From Candidatus Desulfobacillus denitrificans (GTDB taxonomy: Bacteria; Pseudomonadota; Gammaproteobacteria; Burkholderiales; Rhodocyclaceae): a DNA stretch of 64,000 bases. Position numbers and translations under genes: made by a program. Location: NCBI GenBank assembly GCA_017347485.1, contig AP021857.1, positions 124,001 to 188,000 on the forward strand, in the 5' to 3' direction. Of the stretch, positions 58,230-64,000 are shown piece by piece (the stretch's first letter is position 1; each line of letters begins with the position of its first letter). A model generated the notes under the pieces. The model did no database searches, was not told where the DNA came from, and was given only the letters and a program-made list of their open reading frames with translations.

Positions 58230-58234
58230 AACTG

Positions 58235-59014
58235 TTAGCGCCAGGTCTTCTTCTTCTTCCAGCGGCGCGTGCCGCGCACGCCGGTGTCCTTGATGCCGAG
58301 GTAGAACTCCTTGACGTCCTCCTTCTCGCGCAGCACGGCGCAGGGGTCCTCCATGACGATGCGGCCGACCTCGAGCACGTAGCCGTAGTCGGCGTATTTC
58401 AGCGCGACGCGGGCGTTCTGTTCCACCACCAGGATGGTGACGCCGCGCTCGCCGTTGATGCGTTTGATGATCTCGAAGATTTCGTGGGTCAGCTTCGGCG
58501 ACAGGCCGAGGCTCGGCTCGTCGAGCAGCATGATCGTCGGCTTGGCCAGCAGGGCGCGGCTGATGGCGAGCATCTGCTGCTGGCCGCCGGAGAGCTGGCC
58601 GGCCGGCTGGTTCGCCCGCTCTTTGAGGATCGGGAAGTAGCCGTACACCTGCTCGATCTCCTGCTCGACGGCGGCGCGCTCGCCGAGCGCGCGCGTGTAG
58701 GCGCCCATCAGCAGGTTCTCGCGCACCGTCAGCAGCGGGAAGATCTCGCGGCCCTCGGGCACGTGGGCGATGCCCTCGCGCACGATCCAGGCCGGGTCCT
58801 TCTTCTGGATCGGCTCGCCGCGGTAGATCACGCTGCCCTTCTGCGGATCGATGATGCCGGAGATGGTCTTGAGGATCGTCGACTTGCCGGCGCCGTTGGC
58901 GCCGAGCACGGTGACGATGCTGCCCTGGCTCACCTTGAGCGAGACGCCGCGGATGGCCTTCACCGGGCCGTAGGACGACTCGACGTTGTTGAGCTGGAGG
59001 ATGACGTCAGACAT
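58235..59014 (-). CDS. livF: ABC transporter ATP-binding protein LivF-type
   Basis: A 259-residue ATPase: Walker A VLGANGAGKSTILKTISGII, signature QLSGGQQQMLAISRALLAKP, Walker B TIMLLDEPSLGLSPKLTHEI. The long C-terminal extension EFYLGIKDTGVRGTRRWKKK is beyond the usual LivF end. It overlaps the livG end by 8 bp. It pairs with LivG to energise the LivHM channel. Confidence 0.93.
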   Translation of the reverse strand: MSDVILQLNNVESSYGPVKAIRGVSLKVSQGSIVTVLGANGAGKSTILKTISGIIDPQKGSVIYRGEPIQKKDPAWIVREGIAHVPEGREIFPLLTVRENLLMGAYTRALGERAAVEQEIEQVYGYFPILKERANQPAGQLSGGQQQMLAISRALLAKPTIMLLDEPSLGLSPKLTHEIFEIIKRINGERGVTILVVEQNARVALKYADYGYVLEVGRIVMEDPCAVLREKEDVKEFYLGIKDTGVRGTRRWKKKKTWR

Positions 59015-59876
59015 GCTTGCCTCCGGCGGCATGAGGCATGGAGCCGCCTTCAGGCGGCGAACCGCCGTCACCCCCGCCCCCGGGGCGGGGGCCGGGGGGC
59101 GGGCCATCATCCTCGGCGCCGCCCAGGTAGGCCTCGATCACGGCGGGGTGCGACTGCACCTCGGCGGCGGTGCCGACGGCCAGCTCCTCGCCCTGGTTGA
59201 GCGCGAAGACGCGGTCGGAAACGCGCGAGACCAGTCCCATGTCGTGCTCGACCATGATGACGGTGATGCCGAGGTCGTGCTTGATGTCCTCGATCCAGAA
59301 GCCCATGTCCTCGGTCTCCTCGACGTTGAGGCCGGAGGAGGGCTCGTCGAGCAGCAGCAGCTTCGGCCGCATGGCCAGCGCGCGGCCGAGCTCGACCACC
59401 TTGCGCACGCCGTAGGGCAGGCCCGCCACCATGCTGTCGCGGTAGTGCTGCAATTCGAGGAACTCGATGACTTCCTCGATGGCGCGGCGGAACTGCAGCT
59501 CGGTCTGGCGCACCCGCGGCGTGAACAGCAGGTCCTGCCACCAGCTCGTGTGGCGATGGCAGTGGCGGCCGACCAGCAGGTTCTGCAGGACGGTGGCGTG
59601 CTCGAACAGCTCGATGTTCTGGAAGGTGCGGGCGATGCCCAGCCGCGCGATCTCGTAGGGCGCGAGGCGCGAGATCTTCTCGCCCTCGAAGGTAACGAAG
59701 CCGGCGGTCGGCCGGTACAGCCCGCTGATGAGGTTGAAGATGGTGGTCTTGCCGGCGCCGTTGGGGCCGATCAGCGAGAACACCTCGTTCGGCCACACCT
59801 CGAAGGAAACGTTGTTGACAGCCTTCAGGCCGCCGAACTGGACGGAGAGATTATTGGCCGTGAGTAGGGGCTTCAC
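59007..59876 (-). CDS. livG: ABC transporter ATP-binding protein LivG-type with repeat-derived tail
   Basis: A 289-residue ATPase: Walker A LIGPNGAGKTTIFNLISGLY, signature GVRKVVELGRALAMRPKLLL, Walker B LLLDEPSSGLNVEETEDMGF, and switch VIMVEHDMGLVSRVSDRVF. The start GTG 59876 puts LLTANNLSVQFGGLKAVNNV at the N terminus. The last ~35 residues (PPPGPRPGGGGDGGSPPEGG...) are encoded by the palindromic repeat at 59048-59103, so repeat DNA has extended the C terminus into livF. Confidence 0.92.
   Translation of the reverse strand: MKPLLTANNLSVQFGGLKAVNNVSFEVWPNEVFSLIGPNGAGKTTIFNLISGLYRPTAGFVTFEGEKISRLAPYEIARLGIARTFQNIELFEHATVLQNLLVGRHCHRHTSWWQDLLFTPRVRQTELQFRRAIEEVIEFLELQHYRDSMVAGLPYGVRKVVELGRALAMRPKLLLLDEPSSGLNVEETEDMGFWIEDIKHDLGITVIMVEHDMGLVSRVSDRVFALNQGEELAVGTAAEVQSHPAVIEAYLGGAEDDGPPPGPRPGGGGDGGSPPEGGSMPHAAGGKHV
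59048..59103. repeat. GC-run palindrome at the livG/livF junction
   Basis: CACCCCCGCCCCCGGGGCGG continues GGGCCGGGGGGC, with an adjoining GCCTTCAGGCGGCGAACCGC arm. It encodes the livG tail and belongs to the same general C-run/G-run family as 1565-1605 and 14526-14570. Confidence 0.7.
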
Positions 59877-59879
59877 CGT

Positions 59880-59987
59880 GCCCTCCGCCGGGCCGCCCCA
59901 AGGAGGGCGCAAGTCAACGACCGGAAGCCGCACAGCGGCTGAACCGTTGTCACCCCTTTCCTTGGGAAAGGGGAAGGGGGAAAGGTC
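59880..59987. repeat. Compound intergenic repeat, copy B
   Basis: The 112-bp gap between livM and livG shares ordered words with 1495-1606: AGGGCGCAAGTCA, CCGGAAGCCGCACAGCGGC, GTTGTCACCCC and a final stem CCCCTTTCCTTGGGAAAGGG. It separates two genes that are otherwise tightly spaced, so it was probably inserted there. Confidence 0.7.
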
Positions 59988-59988
59988 G

Positions 59989-61065
59989 TCACTTCATCCG
60001 CTCCGATTTCATGTAGCTCTTCTGCCGCCGGAACATGCCCTTGCGGTAGAAGGGGAAGAGCTGGAAGAAGGTACGGATCTTCAGCCAGCGTCCGTACAGG
60101 CCCATCGGCTCGAACAGCACGAAGGCGATCAGGATCAGGCCGAACACCGTCGGCTGCAGGCCGGTCTGCTGGCCGATCGCCGGCGGCAGCCAGTCCTTGG
60201 CCAGCACGATCAGCTGCTGCACGACGATCCAGAAGGCGGCGCCGAAGATGGCGCCGTAGATGGAGCCGACGCCGCCGATGACCAGGATCATCAGCAGCTC
60301 GATCGACTGCAAAAAGGTGAACTGGTCGGGCGACAGGTAGCGCAGCTTGTGCGCGTAGAGCGCGCCGGCGATGCCGGCGATGGCCGCCGACAGCGCGAAG
60401 GCGGTGGTCTTGTAGCGCGCCAGGTTGATGCCCATGCTCTGCGCCGAGATCTCCGAATCGCGGATGGCGACGAAGGCGCGTCCGGTCGGGCTGCGCAGCA
60501 GGTTCATGACGCCGAGCACGACCAGGATCAGGATGAACAGCGCCAGGTAGTAGAAGCGCTGGTCGCTGTCGATGGGCAGGCCGAAGACCTCCAGCGGGCC
60601 GAGCATCCTGCCGGCGTTGCCGCCGGTGAATCCCTCGGCGCGCGCCATGCCTTCCTCGACGATGAAGCCGAAGGCCATGGTGGCGATGGCGAGGTACATG
60701 CCCTTCACGCGCAGCGCCGGCAGGCCGACGATGATGCCGGTTGCGCCGGATACCAGCGCCGAGAAGGCGAGCGACAGGGCGAAGGGCCAGCCGTGGCTCT
60801 GCAGATAGGCCTCGGTGTACGCGCCCATGGCGAGGAAGGCGGCGTGGCCGAGCGAGACCTGGCCGGTGAAGCCGACCAGCACCGTCAGGCCGATGCTGGC
60901 GATGGCATAGATGCAGATGAAGACCAGCTGCGAGACCCAGTAGTCGGGCAGCAGCCAGGGCGCCACCGCGAGCGCGAGCAGCAGCGCGGCATACCAGAAC
61001 ACCTGGCCGCCGTGCTTGAACAGGCGGATGTCCTGCCGGTAGTCGGTCTTGAATAAAAATCTCAT
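59989..61065 (-). CDS. livM: ABC transporter permease LivM-type
   Basis: A 358-residue inner-membrane permease. LTVLVGFTGQVSLGHAAFLA is the conserved LivM stretch, and RAFVAIRDSEISAQSMGINL is the cytoplasmic loop that meets the ATPases. About nine hydrophobic segments follow the family plan. The ATG at 61065 overlaps the livH stop (TGATG). The C-terminal 30 residues are basic (FYRKGMFRRQKSYMKSERMK). Confidence 0.92.
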   Translation of the reverse strand: MRFLFKTDYRQDIRLFKHGGQVFWYAALLLALAVAPWLLPDYWVSQLVFICIYAIASIGLTVLVGFTGQVSLGHAAFLAMGAYTEAYLQSHGWPFALSLAFSALVSGATGIIVGLPALRVKGMYLAIATMAFGFIVEEGMARAEGFTGGNAGRMLGPLEVFGLPIDSDQRFYYLALFILILVVLGVMNLLRSPTGRAFVAIRDSEISAQSMGINLARYKTTAFALSAAIAGIAGALYAHKLRYLSPDQFTFLQSIELLMILVIGGVGSIYGAIFGAAFWIVVQQLIVLAKDWLPPAIGQQTGLQPTVFGLILIAFVLFEPMGLYGRWLKIRTFFQLFPFYRKGMFRRQKSYMKSERMK

Positions 61066-61961
61066 CAGACTTTTTTCCGCAGGTTCTCGCCGAAGAGGCC
61101 GTTCGGCTTCACGGCGAGCATGACCAGCACGACGAGGTAGGCGGCGATGTCCTTGAAGCCTTCCGGCAGGTAGAAGCCGGACAGCGTCTCGACGACGCCG
61201 ATGATGAGGCCGCCGACCAGGGCGCCGGGAATGCTGCCGAAGCCGCCGACCACCGCCGCCGGGAAGGCTTTCAGGCCGATGAAGCCCATGTTGGCGTGCA
61301 CGAAGGTGATCGGCGCCAGCAGCAGCCCCGCGCAGGCGGAGACGGCGGCGGAGATGCCCCACACCAGCATGTTGATGCGGCGCACCGGGATGCCCATGTA
61401 GAAGGCCGCCAGCTGGTTCTGCGAGGTGGCCTGCATGGCGATGCCGATCTTGGTGTGCTTGAAGAGCAGATACAGCGCGAGGATGAGCGCAGCCGTGACG
61501 ACGATGACGACGACGTGCTCCATCGACATGATCAGGCCGCCGTCCGCGCCATTGCCGCCGAGGCTGACGATCTGGTCCTTGTAGGGTACCGGCAGGGCGT
61601 GGGTGTCGGTGCCCCACTGGGGGATCATGGTGACGAGGCCGCGCGCGAGGTAGCCGACGCCGATGGTGACCATCACCACGGTGAAGGCCGGCTGGCCGAG
61701 CAGGGGGCGCAGCACGGCACGCTCGAGCGCCATGCCGAAGAACAGCATGACGACGAGGGCGGCGAAGAAGGCGGCCCAGAAGGGCAGGCCCATCGCCGTC
61801 GTGCCGGTGAGGCCGAGAAAGCCGCCGAGCATCATCAGGTCGCCCTGGGCGAAGTTGATGGTCTCGGTGGCCTTGTAGATGAGCACGAAGCCCAGCGCGA
61901 TCAGGCCGTAGATGCAGCCTTGCGCGATGCCGCTCGCGACGAGTTGCAGGAATTGCAGCAA
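61065..61961 (-). CDS. livH: ABC transporter permease LivH-type
   Basis: A 298-residue permease: LVASGIAQGCIYGLIALGFV and KATETINFAQGDLMMLGGFL open the protein, and GIPVRRINMLVWGISAAVSA and FPAAVVGGFGSIPGALVGGL carry the conserved EAA-like loop region. It is the first liv gene and sits 84 bp downstream of the fadJ-like stop, so the beta-oxidation gene and the transporter may share transcription. The gap has an A+T-rich stretch (61995-62040) that could hold a liv promoter. Confidence 0.92.
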   Translation of the reverse strand: MLQFLQLVASGIAQGCIYGLIALGFVLIYKATETINFAQGDLMMLGGFLGLTGTTAMGLPFWAAFFAALVVMLFFGMALERAVLRPLLGQPAFTVVMVTIGVGYLARGLVTMIPQWGTDTHALPVPYKDQIVSLGGNGADGGLIMSMEHVVVIVVTAALILALYLLFKHTKIGIAMQATSQNQLAAFYMGIPVRRINMLVWGISAAVSACAGLLLAPITFVHANMGFIGLKAFPAAVVGGFGSIPGALVGGLIIGVVETLSGFYLPEGFKDIAAYLVVLVMLAVKPNGLFGENLRKKV

Positions 61962-62044
61962 GCCCTCTCCTCCGACTGCGATCGATCAGGCTGTTCCGCT
62001 ATGCAAAACGGCCTTTCGTTTTTTTGATTCTTGCTGATTATGGC

Positions 62045-64000
62045 CTAAACCGGAAAGAATTGTGCACCCTCGGCCGCTTTTTTGCGCAGGTTCTCGGTGG
62101 GACGGAAGCGCTCGCCGCATTGTTCCGCTAGGCGGTCGCAGGCGGCGACGAAATTCGCCACGCCCATGGTGTGGATCTGGCCGATCGGCCCGCCGCGGAA
62201 GGGCGGGTAGCCCCAGCCGAGGATGGCGCCGACGTCGGCGTCGGCCGGCGAGGTGAGCACGCCTTCGTCCATGCAGCGCACGGTCTCCAGCGACTGGATC
62301 AGCATCAGGCGCTCGACCACGGCTTCGAGTCCGGGTTGCTCGGCCTTCACCGGGAAATGCTCGGCGAGGCCCGGCCACAGATGCTTCCTCGCATCGGCCG
62401 GATATTCGTAGAAGCCGTGGCCGCCCTTCTTGCCGAGGCGGCCGAGCTTGTCCGCCATCAGCGCGGCGACCTGGTCGGCGGCGCGCGACACGTATTGGTC
62501 GCCGAGATCCTTCTTCGTCTGGCTGGCGATCTTGTGCACCAGCTCGATGGAAACCTCGTCGGCCAGCGCCAGCGGCCCCACCGGCATGCCGGCCAGCCGC
62601 CCGGCGTTGTCGATCAGCGCCGGGGCGACGCCTTCCTGCAGCAGGGCCATGCCCTCGGAGAGGTAGGTGCCGAAGACGCGGCTGGTGTAGAAGCCGCGCG
62701 CGTCGTTCACCACGATCGGCGTCTTGCCGATGGCGCGCACGAAGTCCATCGAACGGGCCAACGTCTGCTGCGAAGTTTGCTTGCCCATGATGATTTCCAC
62801 CAGCGGCATCTTGTCGGCGGGCGAGAAGAAATGCAGGCCGATGAAATTCGCCGGCCGCGCGCTCGCCTCGGCCAGCCCGGTGATCGGCAGGGTGGAGGTG
62901 TTGGAGGCGAAGAGGGCGTCGGCCGCAATCACGGCTTCGGTCTTCTTCGTCACGTCGGCCTTGAGGGCGCGGTCCTCGAACACCGCCTCGACCACCAGCT
63001 CGCAGCCGGCGAGGTCGGCGTAGTCGGTGGTGGGCTTGATGCGCGCCAGCACGGCCGCGGCGCCGTCCTGCGGCAACTGACTTTTGGCGACGCGCTTCTC
63101 CAGCAGTTTCGCCGAGTAGGCCTTGCCTTTCTCAGCGTTCTCCTGCGTGCTGTCGAGCAGCACCACCTCGAGGCCGGCGGTCGCCGCTGCATGGGCGATG
63201 CCGGCGCCCATCATGCCGGCGCCGAGCATGCCGATCTTCGTAAACTTCTGCACCGGCACGTCCTTCGGCCGGCGCGCCAGCTTGTTGGCGTCCTGCATGA
63301 AGAAGAACAGGCTGCGAATCATGTTCTTCGCCACCGGGCCCGTCACCAGGTTCACGAAGTAGCGCGTCTCGATGGCCAGCCCGGTGTCGATGTCGGTCTG
63401 CAGGCCCTCGAAGACGCAGGAGAGGATGTGCTTCGGCGCCGGGTAGTTGCCCTGCGTCTTCTCGCGCAGCATGGCGTTGCCGGCCATGAAGGTCTGCATG
63501 CCGGAGGGCGTCATGACGCCGCCGCCGGGAATCCTGAAGCCCTTCTGGTCCCAGGGCTGCAGGGTCTTGCCGCCCTTGGCCGTGGCGTCGAGCAGCCAGG
63601 CACGCGCGGCATCGCGCTCCTTGCCGGCGGGAACGACGGCGTGGATGAGGCCCTGCTTCTGCGCGTCGGCGGCCTTGATGCGCTTGCCTTCGGTGAGCAG
63701 CATCAGCGCCGGCTGGATGCCCATCAGGCGCGGCGCGCGCTGCGTGCCGCCGGCGCCGGGCAAGAGGCCCAGCGTGACTTCGGGGAAGCCGAAGCGTGCC
63801 TTCGGATTGTCGGCAGCGACGCGGTAGTGGCAGGCAAGCGCGACCTCCAGGCCGCCGCCGAGGGTGGTGCCGTTCAACGCCGCCGCCACCGGCTTGCCGG
63901 TCGTCTCCAGCGTGCGCATCAGCTTGTGCCAACCCTTCAGGTTGTCGCTCATGGCCTGCGCGTCGCCGGCTTTGAGCAGCATCTCGAGGTCGCCGCCGGC
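62045..64000 (-). CDS. 3-hydroxyacyl-CoA dehydrogenase / enoyl-CoA hydratase fusion (FadB/FadJ-like), 5' end outside window
   Basis: The frame is open to the window edge; about 651 codons are visible, and roughly 60-70 N-terminal residues are probably missing. The crotonase domain has NGTTLGGGLEVALACHYRVA and FPEVTLGLLPGAGGTQRAPR, with the catalytic Glu. The dehydrogenase domain has KIGMLGAGMMGAGIAHAAAT for NAD and IGLHFFSPADKMPLVEIIMG with the catalytic His. It performs two consecutive beta-oxidation steps. Motif copy 13 lies in the sense direction, encoding AKSQLPQDGA. Likely operonic with livHMGF. Confidence 0.93.
   Translation of the reverse strand, partial: AGGDLEMLLKAGDAQAMSDNLKGWHKLMRTLETTGKPVAAALNGTTLGGGLEVALACHYRVAADNPKARFGFPEVTLGLLPGAGGTQRAPRLMGIQPALMLLTEGKRIKAADAQKQGLIHAVVPAGKERDAARAWLLDATAKGGKTLQPWDQKGFRIPGGGVMTPSGMQTFMAGNAMLREKTQGNYPAPKHILSCVFEGLQTDIDTGLAIETRYFVNLVTGPVAKNMIRSLFFFMQDANKLARRPKDVPVQKFTKIGMLGAGMMGAGIAHAAATAGLEVVLLDSTQENAEKGKAYSAKLLEKRVAKSQLPQDGAAAVLARIKPTTDYADLAGCELVVEAVFEDRALKADVTKKTEAVIAADALFASNTSTLPITGLAEASARPANFIGLHFFSPADKMPLVEIIMGKQTSQQTLARSMDFVRAIGKTPIVVNDARGFYTSRVFGTYLSEGMALLQEGVAPALIDNAGRLAGMPVGPLALADEVSIELVHKIASQTKKDLGDQYVSRAADQVAALMADKLGRLGKKGGHGFYEYPADARKHLWPGLAEHFPVKAEQPGLEAVVERLMLIQSLETVRCMDEGVLTSPADADVGAILGWGYPPFRGGPIGQIHTMGVANFVAACDRLAEQCGERFRPTENLRKKAAEGAQFFPV
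63061..63085 (-). repeat. Dispersed 25-bp motif, copy 13
   Basis: AAAAGTCAGT perfect, distal block GACGGCG (one mismatch); sense within the fadJ-like gene, read in the frame K-S-Q-L-P-Q-D-G. Confidence 0.75.

Overview
The window is G+C-rich, gene-dense DNA. Its gene content (FecCD-type B12 uptake with cobUTS, nadD-rsfS-rlmH-maf-rng order, BPSS1780-type membrane proteins, DUF2782, livHMGF beside an acyl-CoA ligase, many acyl-CoA dehydrogenases) fits a betaproteobacterium, probably of the Rhodocyclaceae/Sterolibacteriaceae type. This placement is inferred from gene content; no rRNA or tRNA gene was found in the window.

Layout. 1-7228: cobalamin uptake and lower-ligand assembly (partial TonB receptor, btuCDF, cobU, cobT, cobS, cobC). 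7240-10598: complete dTDP-L-rhamnose set rfbCDBA. 10692-12632: BrnTA toxin-antitoxin, a ubiquitin-fold/Mut7-C protein and a Nudix hydrolase. 12687-23722: housekeeping genes (polA, LOG protein, two paralogous membrane proteins, nadD-rsfS-rlmH-maf-CZB-rng, a PlsB-like acyltransferase). 23724-28033: ergothioneine pair egtD-egtB, an AhpD-like protein, an exported dienelactone hydrolase and a periplasmic histidine phosphatase. 28179-39475: a one-direction catabolic run (SDR, acyl-CoA carboxylase beta and alpha subunits, three acyl-CoA dehydrogenases, 2,4-dienoyl-CoA reductase, thioesterase). It most resembles the acyclic-terpene (Atu) or a branched/isoprenoid side-chain pathway, preceded by a perfect 20-bp palindromic operator candidate. 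48489-55015: DUF4143 ATPase, lipoprotein, pirin, azoreductase with divergent LysR, Spy-like protein, fumarase. 55157-64000: minus-strand run fadJ-like, livHMGF, acyl-CoA ligase, livK.

The accessory region is 39476-48083. It holds a two-gene AAA ATPase/RloB-like (AbiL-type) defence candidate lying between a full acyl-CoA dehydrogenase gene and a second, diverged copy of the last third of that gene. A 6,763-bp composite transposon sits just upstream of the defence promoter. Two same-length IS1595-family copies in the same orientation bound it, and its outer edges carry the same 8-bp target duplication (TGGCTCAT). Its passenger DNA is nested wreckage: a truncated GHKL ATPase, an IS21-type element, an ISAs1 remnant and gene fragments.

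The most unusual signal is a dispersed 25-bp bipartite motif, AAAAGTCAGT-N8-CACGGCG. I found 14 copies on both strands, all with the same 8-nt spacing, mostly inside unrelated genes and none in the accessory region. It looks like a genome-wide signature word (uptake-sequence-like, protein-binding, or a spread micro-repeat); I know of no described family matching it. A second class of repeat, C-run/G-run palindromes, sits in frame inside polA, an acyl-CoA dehydrogenase and the biotin carboxylase.
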